Source: Pseudomonas alkylphenolica (GTDB lineage Bacteria > Pseudomonadota > Gammaproteobacteria > Pseudomonadales > Pseudomonadaceae). From it: a DNA stretch of 64,000 nucleotides. The stretch is from contig NZ_JADUCM010000001.1 of assembly GCF_016009175.1 (NCBI RefSeq), positions 124,001 through 188,000 on the forward strand, written 5' to 3'. The translations under genes and the position numbers were made by a program. Of the stretch, positions 33,480-44,960 are shown in pieces (the first letter of the stretch is position 1; each line of letters begins with the position of its first letter). The notes under the pieces were generated by a model that did no database searches, had not been told where the DNA came from, and saw nothing but the letters and a program-made list of their open reading frames with translations.

Positions 33480-34904
33480 ATGAAAAAACCGACGCTCGAT
33501 CTCCGCCCGCCTGAAGCAGAGGAACACGAACTCAAACGCAACCTGTCCAATCGCCATATCCAGTTGATTGCCATTGGCGGTGCGATCGGCACCGGCCTGT
33601 TCATGGGCTCTGGCAAGACCATCAGCCTGGCCGGGCCTTCCATCATATTTGTCTACATGATTATTGGTTTCATGCTGTTTTTTGTCATGCGCGCGATGGG
33701 CGAATTACTGCTGTCCAATCTCAACTATAAATCCTTCATCGACTTTTCCGCTGATCTGTTAGGCCCCTGGGCCGGGTATTTTACCGGCTGGACTTACTGG
33801 TTCTGCTGGATTGTCACCGGGATTGCCGACGTGATCGCCATCTCTGCGTATTTACAGTTCTGGTTCCCGGATATACCGCTGTGGATGCCGGCTATCAGTT
33901 GTGTCGGCCTGCTGCTGGGGCTCAACCTGGTGACAGTGAAAATGTTCGGCGAACTGGAGTTCTGGTTCGCCATGATCAAGATCGTGGCCATCTGTGCGCT
34001 GGTGTGCACCGGGCTGTACATGGTGGTTGCCGCCTATCAGTCGCCCACCGGCAACACCGCTTCGCTGGCCAACCTGTGGAACGACGACGGGATGTTCCCG
34101 CATGGCGCCATGGGCTTTTTTGCCGGCTTCCAGATTGCCGTGTTCGCCTTTGTCGGCATCGAACTGGTGGGTACCACGGCGGCAGAAACCAAGAACCCGG
34201 AGCGCAACCTGCCACGGGCAATCAATTCGATCCCCCTGCGCATCATCATCTTCTACGTGTTTGCGCTGATCGCCATCATGGCCGTGACGCCATGGCGCGA
34301 CGTGGTCGCCAACAAGAGCCCGTTCGTTGAACTGTTCGTGCTCGCCGGCCTGCCTGCCGCCGCCGGGATCATCAACTTCGTCGTGCTCACCTCGGCTGCA
34401 TCGTCGGCCAACAGCGGCGTGTTCTCCACCAGCCGCATGCTCTACGGCCTGGCCGTTGACGGTGATGCGCCGGGCAAGTTCGGGGTGCTGTCAAAACGCG
34501 CCGTGCCCTCCAATGGCCTGATCTTCTCCTGCATCTGCCTGCTGGCCGGCGCGCTGGTGATTTACCTGGTGCCGAACATGCTCGATGCCTTCACCCTGAT
34601 CACCACGGTGTCGGCGATTCTGTTCATGTTTGTCTGGTCGATGATCCTGCTGTCGTACCTGTCGTACCGCAAACAGCGCGACAGCCTGCACCGCGCCTCG
34701 AAGTACAAGATGCCGGGCGGGATTTTCATGGTCTGGGTGTGCCTGACGTTCTTCGTGTTCATCCTGGCCCTCCTGGCCCTGCAGGAAGACACCCGCCAGG
34801 CGCTGTACCTGGTGCCTGCCTGGTTTGTCGTGCTGGGCATTTCCTATCGCCAGTTGCGGCAAAAACGGCAGGAGGGCATGCAACTGACCTTCGACGCGGA
34901 TTGA
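33480..34904 (+). CDS. cycA: CycA-type glycine/D-alanine/D-serine transporter
   Basis: A 474-residue amino acid/proton symporter of the APC superfamily with about 12 helices. The N-terminal HELKRNLSNRHIQLIAIGGAIGTGLFMGSGKTISLAGPSIIFVYMIIGFMLFFVMRAMGELLL and the following YKSFIDFSADLLGPWAGYFTGWTYW are closely CycA-like; GVFSTSRMLYGLAVDGDAPGKF in helix 8-9 supports the family. It lies directly upstream of the glycine-cleavage activator and has its own sigma-54 promoter with the same upstream dyads as gcvH. This supports glycine as a physiological substrate. The symbol is given from family and context; a related amino acid permease cannot be excluded. Confidence 0.84.
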   Translation: MKKPTLDLRPPEAEEHELKRNLSNRHIQLIAIGGAIGTGLFMGSGKTISLAGPSIIFVYMIIGFMLFFVMRAMGELLLSNLNYKSFIDFSADLLGPWAGYFTGWTYWFCWIVTGIADVIAISAYLQFWFPDIPLWMPAISCVGLLLGLNLVTVKMFGELEFWFAMIKIVAICALVCTGLYMVVAAYQSPTGNTASLANLWNDDGMFPHGAMGFFAGFQIAVFAFVGIELVGTTAAETKNPERNLPRAINSIPLRIIIFYVFALIAIMAVTPWRDVVANKSPFVELFVLAGLPAAAGIINFVVLTSAASSANSGVFSTSRMLYGLAVDGDAPGKFGVLSKRAVPSNGLIFSCICLLAGALVIYLVPNMLDAFTLITTVSAILFMFVWSMILLSYLSYRKQRDSLHRASKYKMPGGIFMVWVCLTFFVFILALLALQEDTRQALYLVPAWFVVLGISYRQLRQKRQEGMQLTFDAD

Positions 34905-34930
34905 ACGCCGCAATCACTCATTAACCGGCG

Positions 34931-34969
34931 GGGGGATGGCACAGCGGTGCCGTCCCCCTGTTGTCGTTT
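34931..34969 (+). terminator. Intrinsic terminator between cycA and gcsR
   Basis: A 12-bp stem (GGGGGATGGCAC at 34931-34942 with GTGCCGTCCCCC at 34947-34958, one G-U pair) closes a 4-base loop and is followed by TGTTGTCGTTT. It is located 27 bases after the cycA stop. The activator's ATG is only 30 bases beyond the stem, leaving little room for a separate promoter. Confidence 0.75.
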
Positions 34970-34987
34970 GACAGGCAGGAGCTCACG

Positions 34988-36520
34988 ATGCGCATTCACG
35001 TCACTTTTATCGACCGCGTCGGTATCACCCAGGAGATCCTGGCGTTGCTGGGCGCGCGCAACCTAAACCTCGACGCGGTGGAGATGAGCCCGCCGAACGT
35101 CTATATCGATGCCCCGGCGCTGTCGCAGGCGGTGCTGGAGGAACTTCACGACGCGCTGCTGCGGGTGGTCGGGGTGCAGGCCGTGGAGCTGGTCGATTTT
35201 CTCCCCGGCCAGCGCCGGCGCCTGCAACTGGACGCATTGCTGGCGGCGATGAGTGACCCGGTGCTGGCCGTCGACCCTTGCGGTCATGTGTTGCTGGCCA
35301 ACCCGACCCTGGTCAGCCTGGTCGGCCGCGAGCCAGCCGGCGAGCCGTTGTCCGGCCTGTTCACTGAGCCGGACCGGGCGCAAACCCTCATCGACAAAGG
35401 CTTTCGCCTGCCGATGTGCGAGGTGAGCCTGCAGGGCCAGGCGTTGTTGCTGGAGGCCACGCCGATCAGTGGCGGCACCGATGCGCTGGTGGGCGGTTTG
35501 CTTACCCTTTACCCGCCCAGCCGCATCGGCGAACGTCTGGCCTCGCTGCTGCATGACCATGCCGAAGGGCTGCAAACGCTGTTGGGCGAGTCGGCGCCGC
35601 TCAAGGAACTCAAGGTACGGCTGCACAAGGTTGCCAGCCTCGATGCACCGATCCTGATCCAGGGCGAAACCGGTACCGGCAAAGAGCTGGTGGCCAGGGC
35701 CTGTCATGCCCTGAGCGCGCGACGCGACGCGTCGTTCCTGGCGCTGAACTGCGCGGCGCTGCCAGAGAGCCTGGCCGAAAGCGAGCTGTTTGGTTACGCC
35801 GCGGGCGCGTTTACCGGCGCCCAGCGGGGTGGCAAGCCGGGCCTGCTGGAGCTGGCCGACGGCGGCACGGTGTTTCTCGATGAAGTGGGCGAGATGTCGC
35901 CTTACCTGCAGGCCAAGCTGTTGCGCTTTCTCAGCGACGGCAGCTTTCGCCGTGTCGGTGGCGGCGGGGAGGTGCGGGTGAATGTCCGGGTGGTGTGTGC
36001 TACCCACCGCAACCTGGAAAGCATGGTGCTGGAAGGCAGTTTCCGTGAAGACCTGTATTACCGCCTCAACGTGCTCAACTTGCTGGTGCCGCCCCTGCGC
36101 GAGCGCGGCAACGACATCCTGTTGCTCGCCGAGCACTTCCTGCGCCAGGCCGGCACGCAGATCCAGCGCTCGCCGTGCCGGCTGGCGCTGGCGACCCATC
36201 CGCTGCTGCTGGGCAATCGCTGGGCCGGCAACGTGCGCCAGTTGCAGAACGTGATCTTCCGCGCTGCAGCCATCAGCGAAGGCGAGGTGATCGACTGCGG
36301 CGACCTGGAACTGGCCGGCACGGCGCTGAGCAGCCAGCAGACCGAAGTGCCGGAGATCATCAGCCTGGAAGCTGCCGTGCAGGGCTTCGAAAAATCCCTG
36401 CTGGAAAAGCTCTATGCCGCCTATCCCTCCACCCGGCAACTGGCGGTGCGCCTGCAAACGTCGCACACCGCGATTGGCCAGCGCCTGCGCAAATACGGCA
36501 TTGCCAGCCGGCCGTCCTGA
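34988..36520 (+). CDS. gcsR: TyrR/GcsR-like sigma-54 activator of glycine metabolism
   Basis: A 510-residue enhancer-binding protein with the TyrR domain order: N-terminal ACT domain (1-75, [21 protein letters not shown]), PAS-like domain (about 78-190), AAA+ core with Walker A GETGTGKE (226-233) and GAFTGA (near 273) for contact with sigma-54, and a C-terminal helix-turn-helix (about 465-508, [24 protein letters not shown]). The ATG at 34988 has AGGAG upstream; the ACT domain starts right there. The match to P. aeruginosa GcsR (PA2449, an activator of the gcs2 operon) is in layout and position upstream of gcvH. The ACT domain is the likely glycine sensor. Confidence 0.88.
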   Translation: MRIHVTFIDRVGITQEILALLGARNLNLDAVEMSPPNVYIDAPALSQAVLEELHDALLRVVGVQAVELVDFLPGQRRRLQLDALLAAMSDPVLAVDPCGHVLLANPTLVSLVGREPAGEPLSGLFTEPDRAQTLIDKGFRLPMCEVSLQGQALLLEATPISGGTDALVGGLLTLYPPSRIGERLASLLHDHAEGLQTLLGESAPLKELKVRLHKVASLDAPILIQGETGTGKELVARACHALSARRDASFLALNCAALPESLAESELFGYAAGAFTGAQRGGKPGLLELADGGTVFLDEVGEMSPYLQAKLLRFLSDGSFRRVGGGGEVRVNVRVVCATHRNLESMVLEGSFREDLYYRLNVLNLLVPPLRERGNDILLLAEHFLRQAGTQIQRSPCRLALATHPLLLGNRWAGNVRQLQNVIFRAAAISEGEVIDCGDLELAGTALSSQQTEVPEIISLEAAVQGFEKSLLEKLYAAYPSTRQLAVRLQTSHTAIGQRLRKYGIASRPS

Positions 36521-36526
36521 GCGGGC

Positions 36527-36563
36527 CGGAGTGAATGCGCTCCACTGGAGTGATTGTGCTCCA
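36527..36563. promoter_or_regulatory. Tandem 18-bp activator sites upstream of gcvH (sites 1 and 2)
   Basis: CGGAGTG-AATG-CGCTCCA (36527-36544) and TGGAGTG-ATTG-TGCTCCA (36546-36563) are dyads of 7-N4-7 layout, 19 bases apart start to start. They begin 7 bases after the activator's stop codon. From memory, the P. aeruginosa GcsR sites have the same 7-N4-7 design. Confidence 0.8.
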
Positions 36564-36626
36564 GTGGCCCCAAGGCCAGCGTTACAGTGGGCCTTCCCGG
36601 CAAAACGTGATTCCCGGCCTGTTGCG

Positions 36627-36644
36627 TGGAGCGATTTCGCTCCG
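36627..36644. promoter_or_regulatory. Third 18-bp activator site upstream of gcvH
   Basis: TGGAGCG-ATTT-CGCTCCG shares the consensus YGGAGYG-N4-YGCTCCR with sites 1 and 2 and is the most symmetrical of the three (GGAGCGA/TCGCTCC with a 2-base centre). It lies 81 bases after site 2 and 67 bases before the -24 element. An AT-rich stretch (36662-36710) between it and the promoter could be bent by IHF, though no good IHF consensus was found. Confidence 0.75.
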
Positions 36645-36710
36645 CAGCAGAGGCCTGCAATACACCTTAAAATTCAACTAACTTACTGATTTATATAGAA
36701 AATAAATACT

Positions 36711-36725
36711 TGGCATTGCCCTTGC
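36711..36725 (+). promoter_or_regulatory. Sigma-54 (-24/-12) promoter of the gcv operon
   Basis: TGGCAT-TGCCC-TTGC (36711-36725) has GG at 36712-36713 and GC at 36724-36725 with exactly 10 bases between. It is followed by T, as in the consensus. Transcription should start near 36737, about 43 bases before gcvH. The hexamer and spacing are the same as at cycA (33364). Confidence 0.85.
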
Positions 36726-36779
36726 TCTAGTACTTGGCAGTCCTCCCGCAGGACCCACCTAATAACAAGAGGAAGTGCC

Positions 36780-37157
36780 ATGAGCATGTTGCGTTTCACA
36801 CCTGAACACGAATGGTTGCGCCTGGAAGACAGCGGTGAACTGACCGTCGGTATCACCAGCTTTGCGCAGCAGGCACTGGGTGATGTGGTGTTCGTGCAAT
36901 TGCCGGATCTGGGCCAATACGGTGAAGGTCACGAGGTTGCAGTGCTGGAGTCGGTGAAAGCCGCCAGCAACATCAGCATGCCGCTGGCCGGCGAAGTGGT
37001 TGCCGTCAACCAGGCGCTGTCCGATGACCCTGAACTGGTCAACGCCTCGCCCATGCAAGACGGCTGGTTCTTCCGTATCCAGGTCAACAACGTCGCCGAC
37101 CTCGACGCCCTGATGGACCAGGCCGGTTACGACCGCTTCCTGGCCGACAACGCCTGA
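36780..37157 (+). CDS. gcvH: Glycine cleavage system H protein
   Basis: A 125-residue lipoyl carrier protein that shuttles the aminomethyl group between GcvP, GcvT and lipoamide dehydrogenase. The lipoyl-accepting lysine is K60 in VLESVKAAS. The start YTPEHEWL-type motif ([21 protein letters not shown]) and C-terminal GWFFRIQV are standard. AGAGGA precedes the ATG. It is the first gene of a six-gene operon under the sigma-54 promoter. The order gcvH-gcvP-glyA-sdaA-gcvT matches the gcs2 operon of P. aeruginosa, from memory. Confidence 0.95.
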   Translation: MSMLRFTPEHEWLRLEDSGELTVGITSFAQQALGDVVFVQLPDLGQYGEGHEVAVLESVKAASNISMPLAGEVVAVNQALSDDPELVNASPMQDGWFFRIQVNNVADLDALMDQAGYDRFLADNA

Positions 37158-37171
37158 GCCAGGGTGCCGAC

Positions 37172-40042
37172 ATGAACAGAGCACCTATCTCGCTGGGCAC
37201 TGAAAACGAGTTCATCGCCCGTCACATCGGCCCGCGCGACGACGATATCGCCGCCATGCTGGCTCTGACCGGGCATGCCTCGCTCGATACCCTGATCGAC
37301 AGCGTCATCCCGCAAAGCATCAAGGGCACCAGTGTGCTCGAACTGACCAAGGGGCAGGGCGAGGCAGAGGCCCTGGCGGCGATCAAGGCCATCGCGGCAA
37401 AGAACCAGCTGTACCGCAACCACATCGGCCAGGGCTACTACCCGTGCCACACGCCGGCGCCGATCCTGCGCAACCTGCTGGAAAACCCGGCCTGGTACAC
37501 CGCCTACACGCCGTACCAGCCGGAGATTTCCCAGGGCCGTCTGGAAGCGCTGTTGAATTTCCAGACCCTGGTCAGCGACCTCACCGGCATGGAAATCGCC
37601 AACGCCTCGCTGCTGGACGAAGCCACTGCGGCGGCCGAGGCCATGACCTTCTGCAAACGCCTGGCGAAGAACAAGGCGCCGGCGTTTTTCGCCTCCCGTC
37701 AGTGCCACCCGCAAACCCTCGATGTGCTGCGCACGCGTGCCGAACCGCTGGGTATCGAGGTGGTCGTCGGTGACGAGTCGCAACTGCAGACGCAAGACCT
37801 CGATGGCTACTTCGGCGTGTTGCTGCAGTACCCGGCCAGCACCGGTGATATTGCCGACCACCGCGAACTCGTCGCGCAGGTCCACCAGGCCGGCGGGCTG
37901 GTTGCCGTGGCCAGCGACCTGTTGGCATTGACCCTGCTGACACCGCCCGGCGAGTTTGGCGCCGACGTGGTGCTCGGCAGTGCGCAACGCTTTGGCGTGC
38001 CACTGGGTTTTGGCGGCCCGCATGCGGCGTTTTTTGCCACCCGTGATGCCTTCAAGCGTGACATGCCCGGACGCCTGGTCGGCGTGTCCATCGACCGTTT
38101 CGGCAAGCCGGCCCTGCGTCTGGCCATGCAGACCCGCGAGCAGCATATCCGCCGCGAAAAGGCCACCAGCAACATCTGCACCGCGCAGGTGCTGTTGGCC
38201 AACATCGCCAGCATGTATGCCGTTTACCACGGCCCGCAGGGCCTGGCGGACATTGCCCGGCGCGTGCATCGCCTGACCGCGATTCTGGTGCAGGGCCTGC
38301 AGCAACTCGGGCACCGCGTTGAACAAGCGAGCTTTTTCGATACCGTCAGTGTGCACACCGCACGGCCGGTCGCCGAGGTGCTGGCCGCCGCTGACGCAGC
38401 ACGCCTGAACCTGCGCATGATCGACGCTAGCCGTGTCGGCCTGTCGCTGGATGAAACCTGCGAGCAGGCAAGCGTTGAAGCGCTCTGGCAGGTGTTTGCG
38501 GCCCCGGGTCAGCAAACCCCGGATTTCGCCACCCTGGCCGCTGCCAGCGGCGACTGCCTGCCGGCACCGCTGTTGCGCCAGACGCCGTTCCTGCAGCACG
38601 AAGTGTTCAACCGCTACCACTGCGAAACCGAGCTGATGCGTTACCTGCGTCGCCTGGCCGACAAGGACCTGGCCCTGGATCGCACCATGATCGCCCTGGG
38701 CTCGTGCACCATGAAGCTCAACGCCGCCAGCGAAATGATCCCGATCACCTGGCCGGAATTCGGTGCCTTGCACCCGTTTGCACCCGCCGAACAGTCGCAG
38801 GGCTACCGCCAGCTGACCGACGAACTGGAGGCCATGCTTTGCGCCGCCACCGGCTACGACGCCATGTCGCTGCAGCCCAACGCTGGCTCGCAGGGCGAAT
38901 ACGCCGGCCTGCTGGCTATTCGCGCCTACCACGCCAGCCGTGGCGAAGCCGCGCGTGACGTATGCCTGATTCCGTCTTCGGCCCACGGCACCAACCCGGC
39001 CACCGCACAGATGGCCGGCATGCGCGTGGTGGTGGTCAACTGTGACGCCCGTGGCAACGTCGATGTCGACGACCTGCAGCGCAAGGCCGTAGAGCACCAG
39101 GCGCGGCTGGCGGCGTTGATGATCACCTATCCCTCGACCCATGGCGTGTTCGAAGACGGCATCACCCGCATCTGCGACATCATTCACCAGCATGGCGGCC
39201 AGGTTTACCTGGACGGCGCCAACATGAACGCGATGGTCGGCCTGTGCGCACCGGGCAAGTTCGGCGGCGACGTGTCGCACCTGAACCTGCACAAGACCTT
39301 CTGCATTCCCCACGGCGGTGGCGGCCCGGGTGTCGGCCCGATTGGCGTCAAGGCGCACCTGGCGCCGTTCCTGCCGGGTCACGGGCACATGGACAACAAA
39401 CAGGGCGCGGTGTGTGCAGCACCGTTCGGCAGCGCCAGCATCCTGCCGATCACCTGGATGTACATGCGCATGATGGGCGGCGAAGGGCTCAAGCGTGCCT
39501 CGCAGCTGGCGATCCTCAGCGCCAACTACATTGCCCGGCGCCTGGAGGAGCACTACCCGGTGCTGTACACCGGCGAGAACGGCCTGGTCGCCCACGAGTG
39601 CATTCTCGACCTGCGCCCGCTCAAGGACAGCAGCGGCATCAGTGTCGAAGACGTCGCCAAGCGCCTGATCGACTTTGGCTTCCACGCACCGACCATGTCG
39701 TTCCCGGTGGCCGGCACCTTGATGGTGGAGCCGACCGAGAGTGAGTCCAAGGCTGAACTCGACCGCTTCTGCGAGGCGATGATCTGCATTCGCGAAGAGA
39801 TCCGCGCCGTGGAAAACGGCACGCTGGACACGCTCGACAACCCGCTCAAGAACGCCCCGCATACCGCCCACGAACTGGCCGGTGAGTGGCCTCATCGTTA
39901 TGGCCGGGAGCTGGCGGTGTACCCGCTGGAGACCTTACGCGAGAGCAAGTACTGGCCGCCGGTGGGGCGCGTGGACAACGTCTACGGCGACCGCAACCTG
40001 GCCTGCGCCTGCCCGCCGATGTCGATCTATCAAGACGCTTGA
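37172..40042 (+). CDS. gcvP: Glycine dehydrogenase (decarboxylating), P protein
   Basis: A 956-residue single-chain P protein (typical length about 950-960). It is a PLP enzyme that decarboxylates glycine and loads the aminomethyl group on GcvH. The PLP lysine is K708 in [18 protein letters not shown]. The N-terminal half has [17 protein letters not shown] and [45 protein letters not shown], and the C-terminal half [33 protein letters not shown], all standard. It starts 14 bases after gcvH and is followed after 61 bases by glyA. Confidence 0.96.
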   Translation: MNRAPISLGTENEFIARHIGPRDDDIAAMLALTGHASLDTLIDSVIPQSIKGTSVLELTKGQGEAEALAAIKAIAAKNQLYRNHIGQGYYPCHTPAPILRNLLENPAWYTAYTPYQPEISQGRLEALLNFQTLVSDLTGMEIANASLLDEATAAAEAMTFCKRLAKNKAPAFFASRQCHPQTLDVLRTRAEPLGIEVVVGDESQLQTQDLDGYFGVLLQYPASTGDIADHRELVAQVHQAGGLVAVASDLLALTLLTPPGEFGADVVLGSAQRFGVPLGFGGPHAAFFATRDAFKRDMPGRLVGVSIDRFGKPALRLAMQTREQHIRREKATSNICTAQVLLANIASMYAVYHGPQGLADIARRVHRLTAILVQGLQQLGHRVEQASFFDTVSVHTARPVAEVLAAADAARLNLRMIDASRVGLSLDETCEQASVEALWQVFAAPGQQTPDFATLAAASGDCLPAPLLRQTPFLQHEVFNRYHCETELMRYLRRLADKDLALDRTMIALGSCTMKLNAASEMIPITWPEFGALHPFAPAEQSQGYRQLTDELEAMLCAATGYDAMSLQPNAGSQGEYAGLLAIRAYHASRGEAARDVCLIPSSAHGTNPATAQMAGMRVVVVNCDARGNVDVDDLQRKAVEHQARLAALMITYPSTHGVFEDGITRICDIIHQHGGQVYLDGANMNAMVGLCAPGKFGGDVSHLNLHKTFCIPHGGGGPGVGPIGVKAHLAPFLPGHGHMDNKQGAVCAAPFGSASILPITWMYMRMMGGEGLKRASQLAILSANYIARRLEEHYPVLYTGENGLVAHECILDLRPLKDSSGISVEDVAKRLIDFGFHAPTMSFPVAGTLMVEPTESESKAELDRFCEAMICIREEIRAVENGTLDTLDNPLKNAPHTAHELAGEWPHRYGRELAVYPLETLRESKYWPPVGRVDNVYGDRNLACACPPMSIYQDA

Positions 40043-40103
40043 TTGCCGTGGCCCGGACCCGGTCCGGGCCTTGCTTGCCAACCGAACAAGAAGGAAACCC
40101 ACC

Positions 40104-41357
<1,254 letters not shown>

Positions 41358-41384
41358 TCCCTGGGCGCGAGTGCGGAGGCGTGT

Positions 41385-42761
41385 ATGTCGCTGAGTGTTT
41401 TTGATCTGTTCAAGGTAGGTATCGGCCCGTCCAGTTCGCACACGGTCGGGCCGATGCGGGCGGCGGCGCGTTTTGCCGAGGGGCTCAGGGACCAGGGCTT
41501 GTTGCCTCAGGTGGAAAGTGTGCGGGCCGCGCTGTACGGCTCGCTGGGCGCCACCGGCAAGGGCCACGGTAGCGACAAGGCGGTGTTGCTGGGGCTTGAG
41601 GGGGAGCACCCGGACACCGTCGAAACCTCGATGGTGGCCGACCGCCTGGGGATGATTCGCCAGCACGGAAGGCTGTCGCTGCTGGGCGAAAAAAGCATCC
41701 GCTTCGTCGAGAAAGAGCACCTGGCGATGATCCGCAAGCCGTTGCCGTATCACCCCAACGGCATGATTTTGCGCGCCTTCGATGCGGCCGGCCTGCAGCT
41801 GTGCAGCCGTGAGTATTACTCGGTGGGGGGCGGTTTTGTGGTGGACGAGGCGGCGGTCGGTGTCGACCGTATCGTCGAAGACCGCACGCCGCTGCGCTTT
41901 CCGTTTCTCAGTGGCCGCGAGCTGCTGGCGCAATGCACCCAGCACGGTCTTTCGATCAGCCAGTTGATGGCCGAGAACGAGACCGCCTGGCGCAGCCCGG
42001 AGCAGACCCGCGAGGGCCTGCTGCACATCTGGCAGGTGATGCAGGACTGCGTCAAGGCGGGCTGCCGCACCGAAGGGATCATGCCCGGCGGGCTCAAGGT
42101 CAGGCGCCGAGCGGCGGCCTTGCACCGCCAGTTGAGCGCCAGCCCCGAGGCCAGCCTCAGGGACAGCCTCTCGGTGCTCGACTGGGTCAACCTCTACGCC
42201 CTGGCAGTGAACGAGGAAAACGCCAGTGGCGGGCGCGTAGTCACCGCGCCCACCAACGGCGCGGCCGGGATCATCCCGGCGGTACTGCACTACTACACCC
42301 GCTTTGTGCCGGGAGCCAACGAAGACGGCGTGGTGCGTTTTCTGTTGACGGCTGCGGCCATCGGCATTCTGTACAAGGAAAACGCCTCGATTTCCGGTGC
42401 CGAAGTCGGTTGCCAGGGCGAGGTCGGGGTGGCCTGCTCGATGGCCGCCGGGGCCTTGTGCGAAGTACTCGGCGGCAGCGTGCAGCAAGTGGAAAACGCC
42501 GCCGAAATCGGCATGGAGCACAACCTCGGGCTGACCTGCGACCCGATTGGCGGGCTGGTTCAGGTGCCCTGCATCGAGCGCAACGCCATGGGCTCGGTCA
42601 AGGCCATCAATGCCGCGCGCATGGCCTTGCGCGGGGATGGCCAGCACTTCGTGTCGCTCGACAAGGTGATCCGGACCATGCGCCAGACCGGCGCCGACAT
42701 GAAAAGCAAATACAAAGAGACTGCCCGCGGCGGGCTGGCAGTCAACATCATCGAATGCTAG
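41385..42761 (+). CDS. sdaA: L-serine ammonia-lyase
   Basis: A 458-residue iron-sulfur L-serine dehydratase that converts serine to pyruvate and ammonia. The N-terminal beta domain starts [23 protein letters not shown]; the C-terminal alpha domain has [35 protein letters not shown] and [25 protein letters not shown], which carry the conserved cluster cysteines. It begins 27 bases after glyA with GGAGG upstream. It completes the route from glycine to pyruvate and suggests glycine is used as a carbon and nitrogen source. Confidence 0.95.
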   Translation: MSLSVFDLFKVGIGPSSSHTVGPMRAAARFAEGLRDQGLLPQVESVRAALYGSLGATGKGHGSDKAVLLGLEGEHPDTVETSMVADRLGMIRQHGRLSLLGEKSIRFVEKEHLAMIRKPLPYHPNGMILRAFDAAGLQLCSREYYSVGGGFVVDEAAVGVDRIVEDRTPLRFPFLSGRELLAQCTQHGLSISQLMAENETAWRSPEQTREGLLHIWQVMQDCVKAGCRTEGIMPGGLKVRRRAAALHRQLSASPEASLRDSLSVLDWVNLYALAVNEENASGGRVVTAPTNGAAGIIPAVLHYYTRFVPGANEDGVVRFLLTAAAIGILYKENASISGAEVGCQGEVGVACSMAAGALCEVLGGSVQQVENAAEIGMEHNLGLTCDPIGGLVQVPCIERNAMGSVKAINAARMALRGDGQHFVSLDKVIRTMRQTGADMKSKYKETARGGLAVNIIEC

Positions 42762-42769
42762 GAGTCACC

Positions 42770-43894
42770 ATGTCCACTGAACAACTACAACAAACGCCGT
42801 TGCAGGGTCTGCACCTGGAACTGGGCGCGCGCATGGTGCCGTTCGCCGGCTACGCCATGCCGGTGCAGTACCCGCTGGGTGTGCTCAAGGAACACCTGCA
42901 CACCCGTGAACAGGCCGGGCTGTTCGACGTCTCGCACATGGGCCAGATCCGCTTGCGCGGCGCGCAGGCGGCCAAGGCGCTGGAGGCACTGGTGCCGGTC
43001 GATATCATCGACCTGCCGGTGGGCATGCAGCGCTATGCGCTGTTCACCAACGCCGAAGGCGGCATCCTCGACGACCTGATGGTCGCCAACCTCGGCAACG
43101 ATGAACTGTTTCTGGTGGTCAATGCCGGCTGCAAAGACCAGGACCTGACCCACCTGCGCCAGCACCTGGAAGGGCAGTGCGAGGTCGAGTCGCTGTTCGA
43201 CAGCCGCGCCTTGCTTGCCCTGCAGGGGCCGGCGGCGGCCAAGGTGCTGGCGCGCCTGGCACCCGAGGTCAGCAGCATGACCTTCATGCAGTTCGCCCCG
43301 GTGCGCTTGCTGGGCGTCGACTGCTACGTCAGCCGCTCGGGCTACACCGGTGAAGATGGCTACGAGATTTCCGTGCCGGCAGAAGCGGCGCAAATGCTCG
43401 CCCGCTCGTTACTGGCCGAGCCCGAGGTCGAAGCCATCGGCCTGGGTGCCCGTGACTCGCTGCGCCTGGAAGCCGGCTTGTGCCTGTACGGCCATGACAT
43501 CGACGCGACCTGCACACCCATCGAGGCCAGCCTGACCTGGGCGATTTCCAAGGCCCGGCGTGCGGACGGCGTACGTGCCGGCGGCTTCCCCGGGGCTGAG
43601 CGTATCTTTGCCCAGCAGCGCGAGGGGGTGACCAGCAAGCGCGTTGGCCTGTTGCCCAGTGAGCGGGTACCGGTGCGCGAAGGCGCGCTGATCGTCGATG
43701 CCCGTGAGCAGGTGATCGGCCGTGTCACCAGCGGCGGCTTCGGCCCGAGCCTGGGCGGCCCGCTGGCGATGGGGACTGTGCACAGCGAACACGCGGCGCT
43801 GGAGACTGACGGCTTCGCCCAGGTACGCGGCAAGTTGGTGCCGATGCGCGTGGTGCGCACGCCGTTCGTGGCCCAGCGTTACTACCGTGGTTGA
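42770..43894 (+). CDS. gcvT: Glycine cleavage system aminomethyltransferase, T protein
   Basis: A 374-residue T protein that releases ammonia from the GcvH-bound aminomethyl group and passes the carbon to tetrahydrofolate. [41 protein letters not shown] at the N-terminus, [14 protein letters not shown] in the middle and [17 protein letters not shown] at the C-terminus are characteristic. The ATG at 42770 is preceded by AGGAG that overlaps the sdaA stop region; an apparent longer reading frame upstream is out of frame with sdaA and not real. Confidence 0.95.
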   Translation: MSTEQLQQTPLQGLHLELGARMVPFAGYAMPVQYPLGVLKEHLHTREQAGLFDVSHMGQIRLRGAQAAKALEALVPVDIIDLPVGMQRYALFTNAEGGILDDLMVANLGNDELFLVVNAGCKDQDLTHLRQHLEGQCEVESLFDSRALLALQGPAAAKVLARLAPEVSSMTFMQFAPVRLLGVDCYVSRSGYTGEDGYEISVPAEAAQMLARSLLAEPEVEAIGLGARDSLRLEAGLCLYGHDIDATCTPIEASLTWAISKARRADGVRAGGFPGAERIFAQQREGVTSKRVGLLPSERVPVREGALIVDAREQVIGRVTSGGFGPSLGGPLAMGTVHSEHAALETDGFAQVRGKLVPMRVVRTPFVAQRYYRG

Positions 43895-43907
43895 GCAGGG
43901 GATGAGC

Positions 43908-44876
43908 ATGAACCCAACCCAGTCTGTCGCCACGCGCCCGCAACCGCTTCAGGCCGGGGTGAAGCTGCGCGGCGCCGAGAAAGTGGCGCGCATTCCGGTG
44001 AAGATCCTGCCCACCGAAGAGGTGCCACGCAAACCTGAGTGGATTCGCGTGGAGATTCCCACCTCGCCCGAGGTGGCACGGGTCAAGGCGCTGCTGCGCA
44101 AGCACAAGCTGCACAGCGTTTGCGAAGAAGCCTCCTGCCCGAACCTGGGCGAGTGCTTTTCCGGCGGCACGGCAACCTTCATGATCATGGGCGACATCTG
44201 CACCCGCCGGTGTCCGTTCTGTGATGTCGGCCATGGCCGGCCCAAGCCACTGGACGCCGACGAGCCGAAGAACCTGGCAATTGCCATCGCCGACCTGCGT
44301 CTGAAGTACGTGGTCATCACCTCGGTGGACCGGGATGATTTGCGCGACGGTGGCGCCCAGCACTTCGTCGACTGCCTGCGGGAAATCCGTGCGCTGTCGC
44401 CGGGTATCCAGCTGGAAACCCTGGTGCCTGATTACCGCGGGCGCATGGACGTGGCCCTGGCGATCACCGAGCAGGAGCCGCCGGATGTGTTCAACCACAA
44501 CCTGGAGACCGTGCCACGCCTGTACAAGGCCGCCCGGCCGGGTTCGGACTTCGAGTGGTCGCTGGATCTGCTCGAGCGCTTCAAGCAACGTGTGCCGGGG
44601 GTGCCGACCAAGTCCGGGCTGATGCTCGGGCTGGGTGAGACCGATGACGAAGTGATCGAGGTGATGCAGCGCATGCGCGAACACCAGGTCGACATGCTCA
44701 CCCTCGGGCAGTACCTGCAGCCGTCGCGCAGCCATCTGCCGGTACAGCGCTTTGTGCACCCGGACACCTTCGCCTGGTTTGCCGAACAGGCGTTGGCGAT
44801 GGGCTTCAGGAATGTCGCGTCCGGGCCGCTGGTGCGTTCTTCCTACCATGCCGACCAGCAAGTGAATGCGCTTTGA
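43908..44876 (+). CDS. lipA: Lipoyl synthase
   Basis: A 322-residue radical-SAM enzyme that inserts two sulfurs into octanoyl groups on lipoyl domains such as GcvH. The auxiliary-cluster cysteines are C72, C77 and C83 ([12 protein letters not shown]), the SAM-cluster cysteines C98, C102 and C105 (CTRRCPFC), and the C-terminal RSSYHA serine is present. It starts 13 bases after gcvT with AGGGG upstream, so it is cotranscribed with the glycine-cleavage genes. Housekeeping lipA usually sits next to lipB, which is not here, so this is probably a second copy dedicated to glycine cleavage. Confidence 0.94.
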   Translation: MNPTQSVATRPQPLQAGVKLRGAEKVARIPVKILPTEEVPRKPEWIRVEIPTSPEVARVKALLRKHKLHSVCEEASCPNLGECFSGGTATFMIMGDICTRRCPFCDVGHGRPKPLDADEPKNLAIAIADLRLKYVVITSVDRDDLRDGGAQHFVDCLREIRALSPGIQLETLVPDYRGRMDVALAITEQEPPDVFNHNLETVPRLYKAARPGSDFEWSLDLLERFKQRVPGVPTKSGLMLGLGETDDEVIEVMQRMREHQVDMLTLGQYLQPSRSHLPVQRFVHPDTFAWFAEQALAMGFRNVASGPLVRSSYHADQQVNAL

Positions 44877-44901
44877 CTGACCTGGATGAACGGGGCGGCG
44901 T

Positions 44902-44937
44902 CACCGTGGCCTGGTGAAATTCATGCCGGCCACGGTG
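44902..44937. terminator. Strong stem-loop between lipA and a convergent lipoprotein gene
   Basis: CACCGTGGCC (44902-44911) pairs perfectly with GGCCACGGTG (44928-44937) around a 16-base loop. It lies between the lipA stop and the convergent lipoprotein stop. There is no T tract, so it is either a bidirectional terminator of the T-poor kind or a stabilising hairpin for the gcv transcript. Confidence 0.5.
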
Positions 44938-44960
44938 CCAATTGCTTGCTGGGCACTCCT

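Noticed and set aside
36521..36779. Glycine riboswitch upstream of gcvH
   Set aside because: The conserved GGAGAG-type aptamer cores were not found. The region is explained by activator dyads and a sigma-54 promoter.
41933..42769. Apparent 5' extension of gcvT by about 280 codons
   Set aside because: The extension lies in a different frame over sdaA and has a composition unlike any protein. The real gcvT starts at 42770 behind AGGAG.
43722..43907. Apparent 5' extension of lipA into gcvT
   Set aside because: It overlaps conserved gcvT coding sequence in another frame. The lipoyl synthase family starts at 43902 or 43908.
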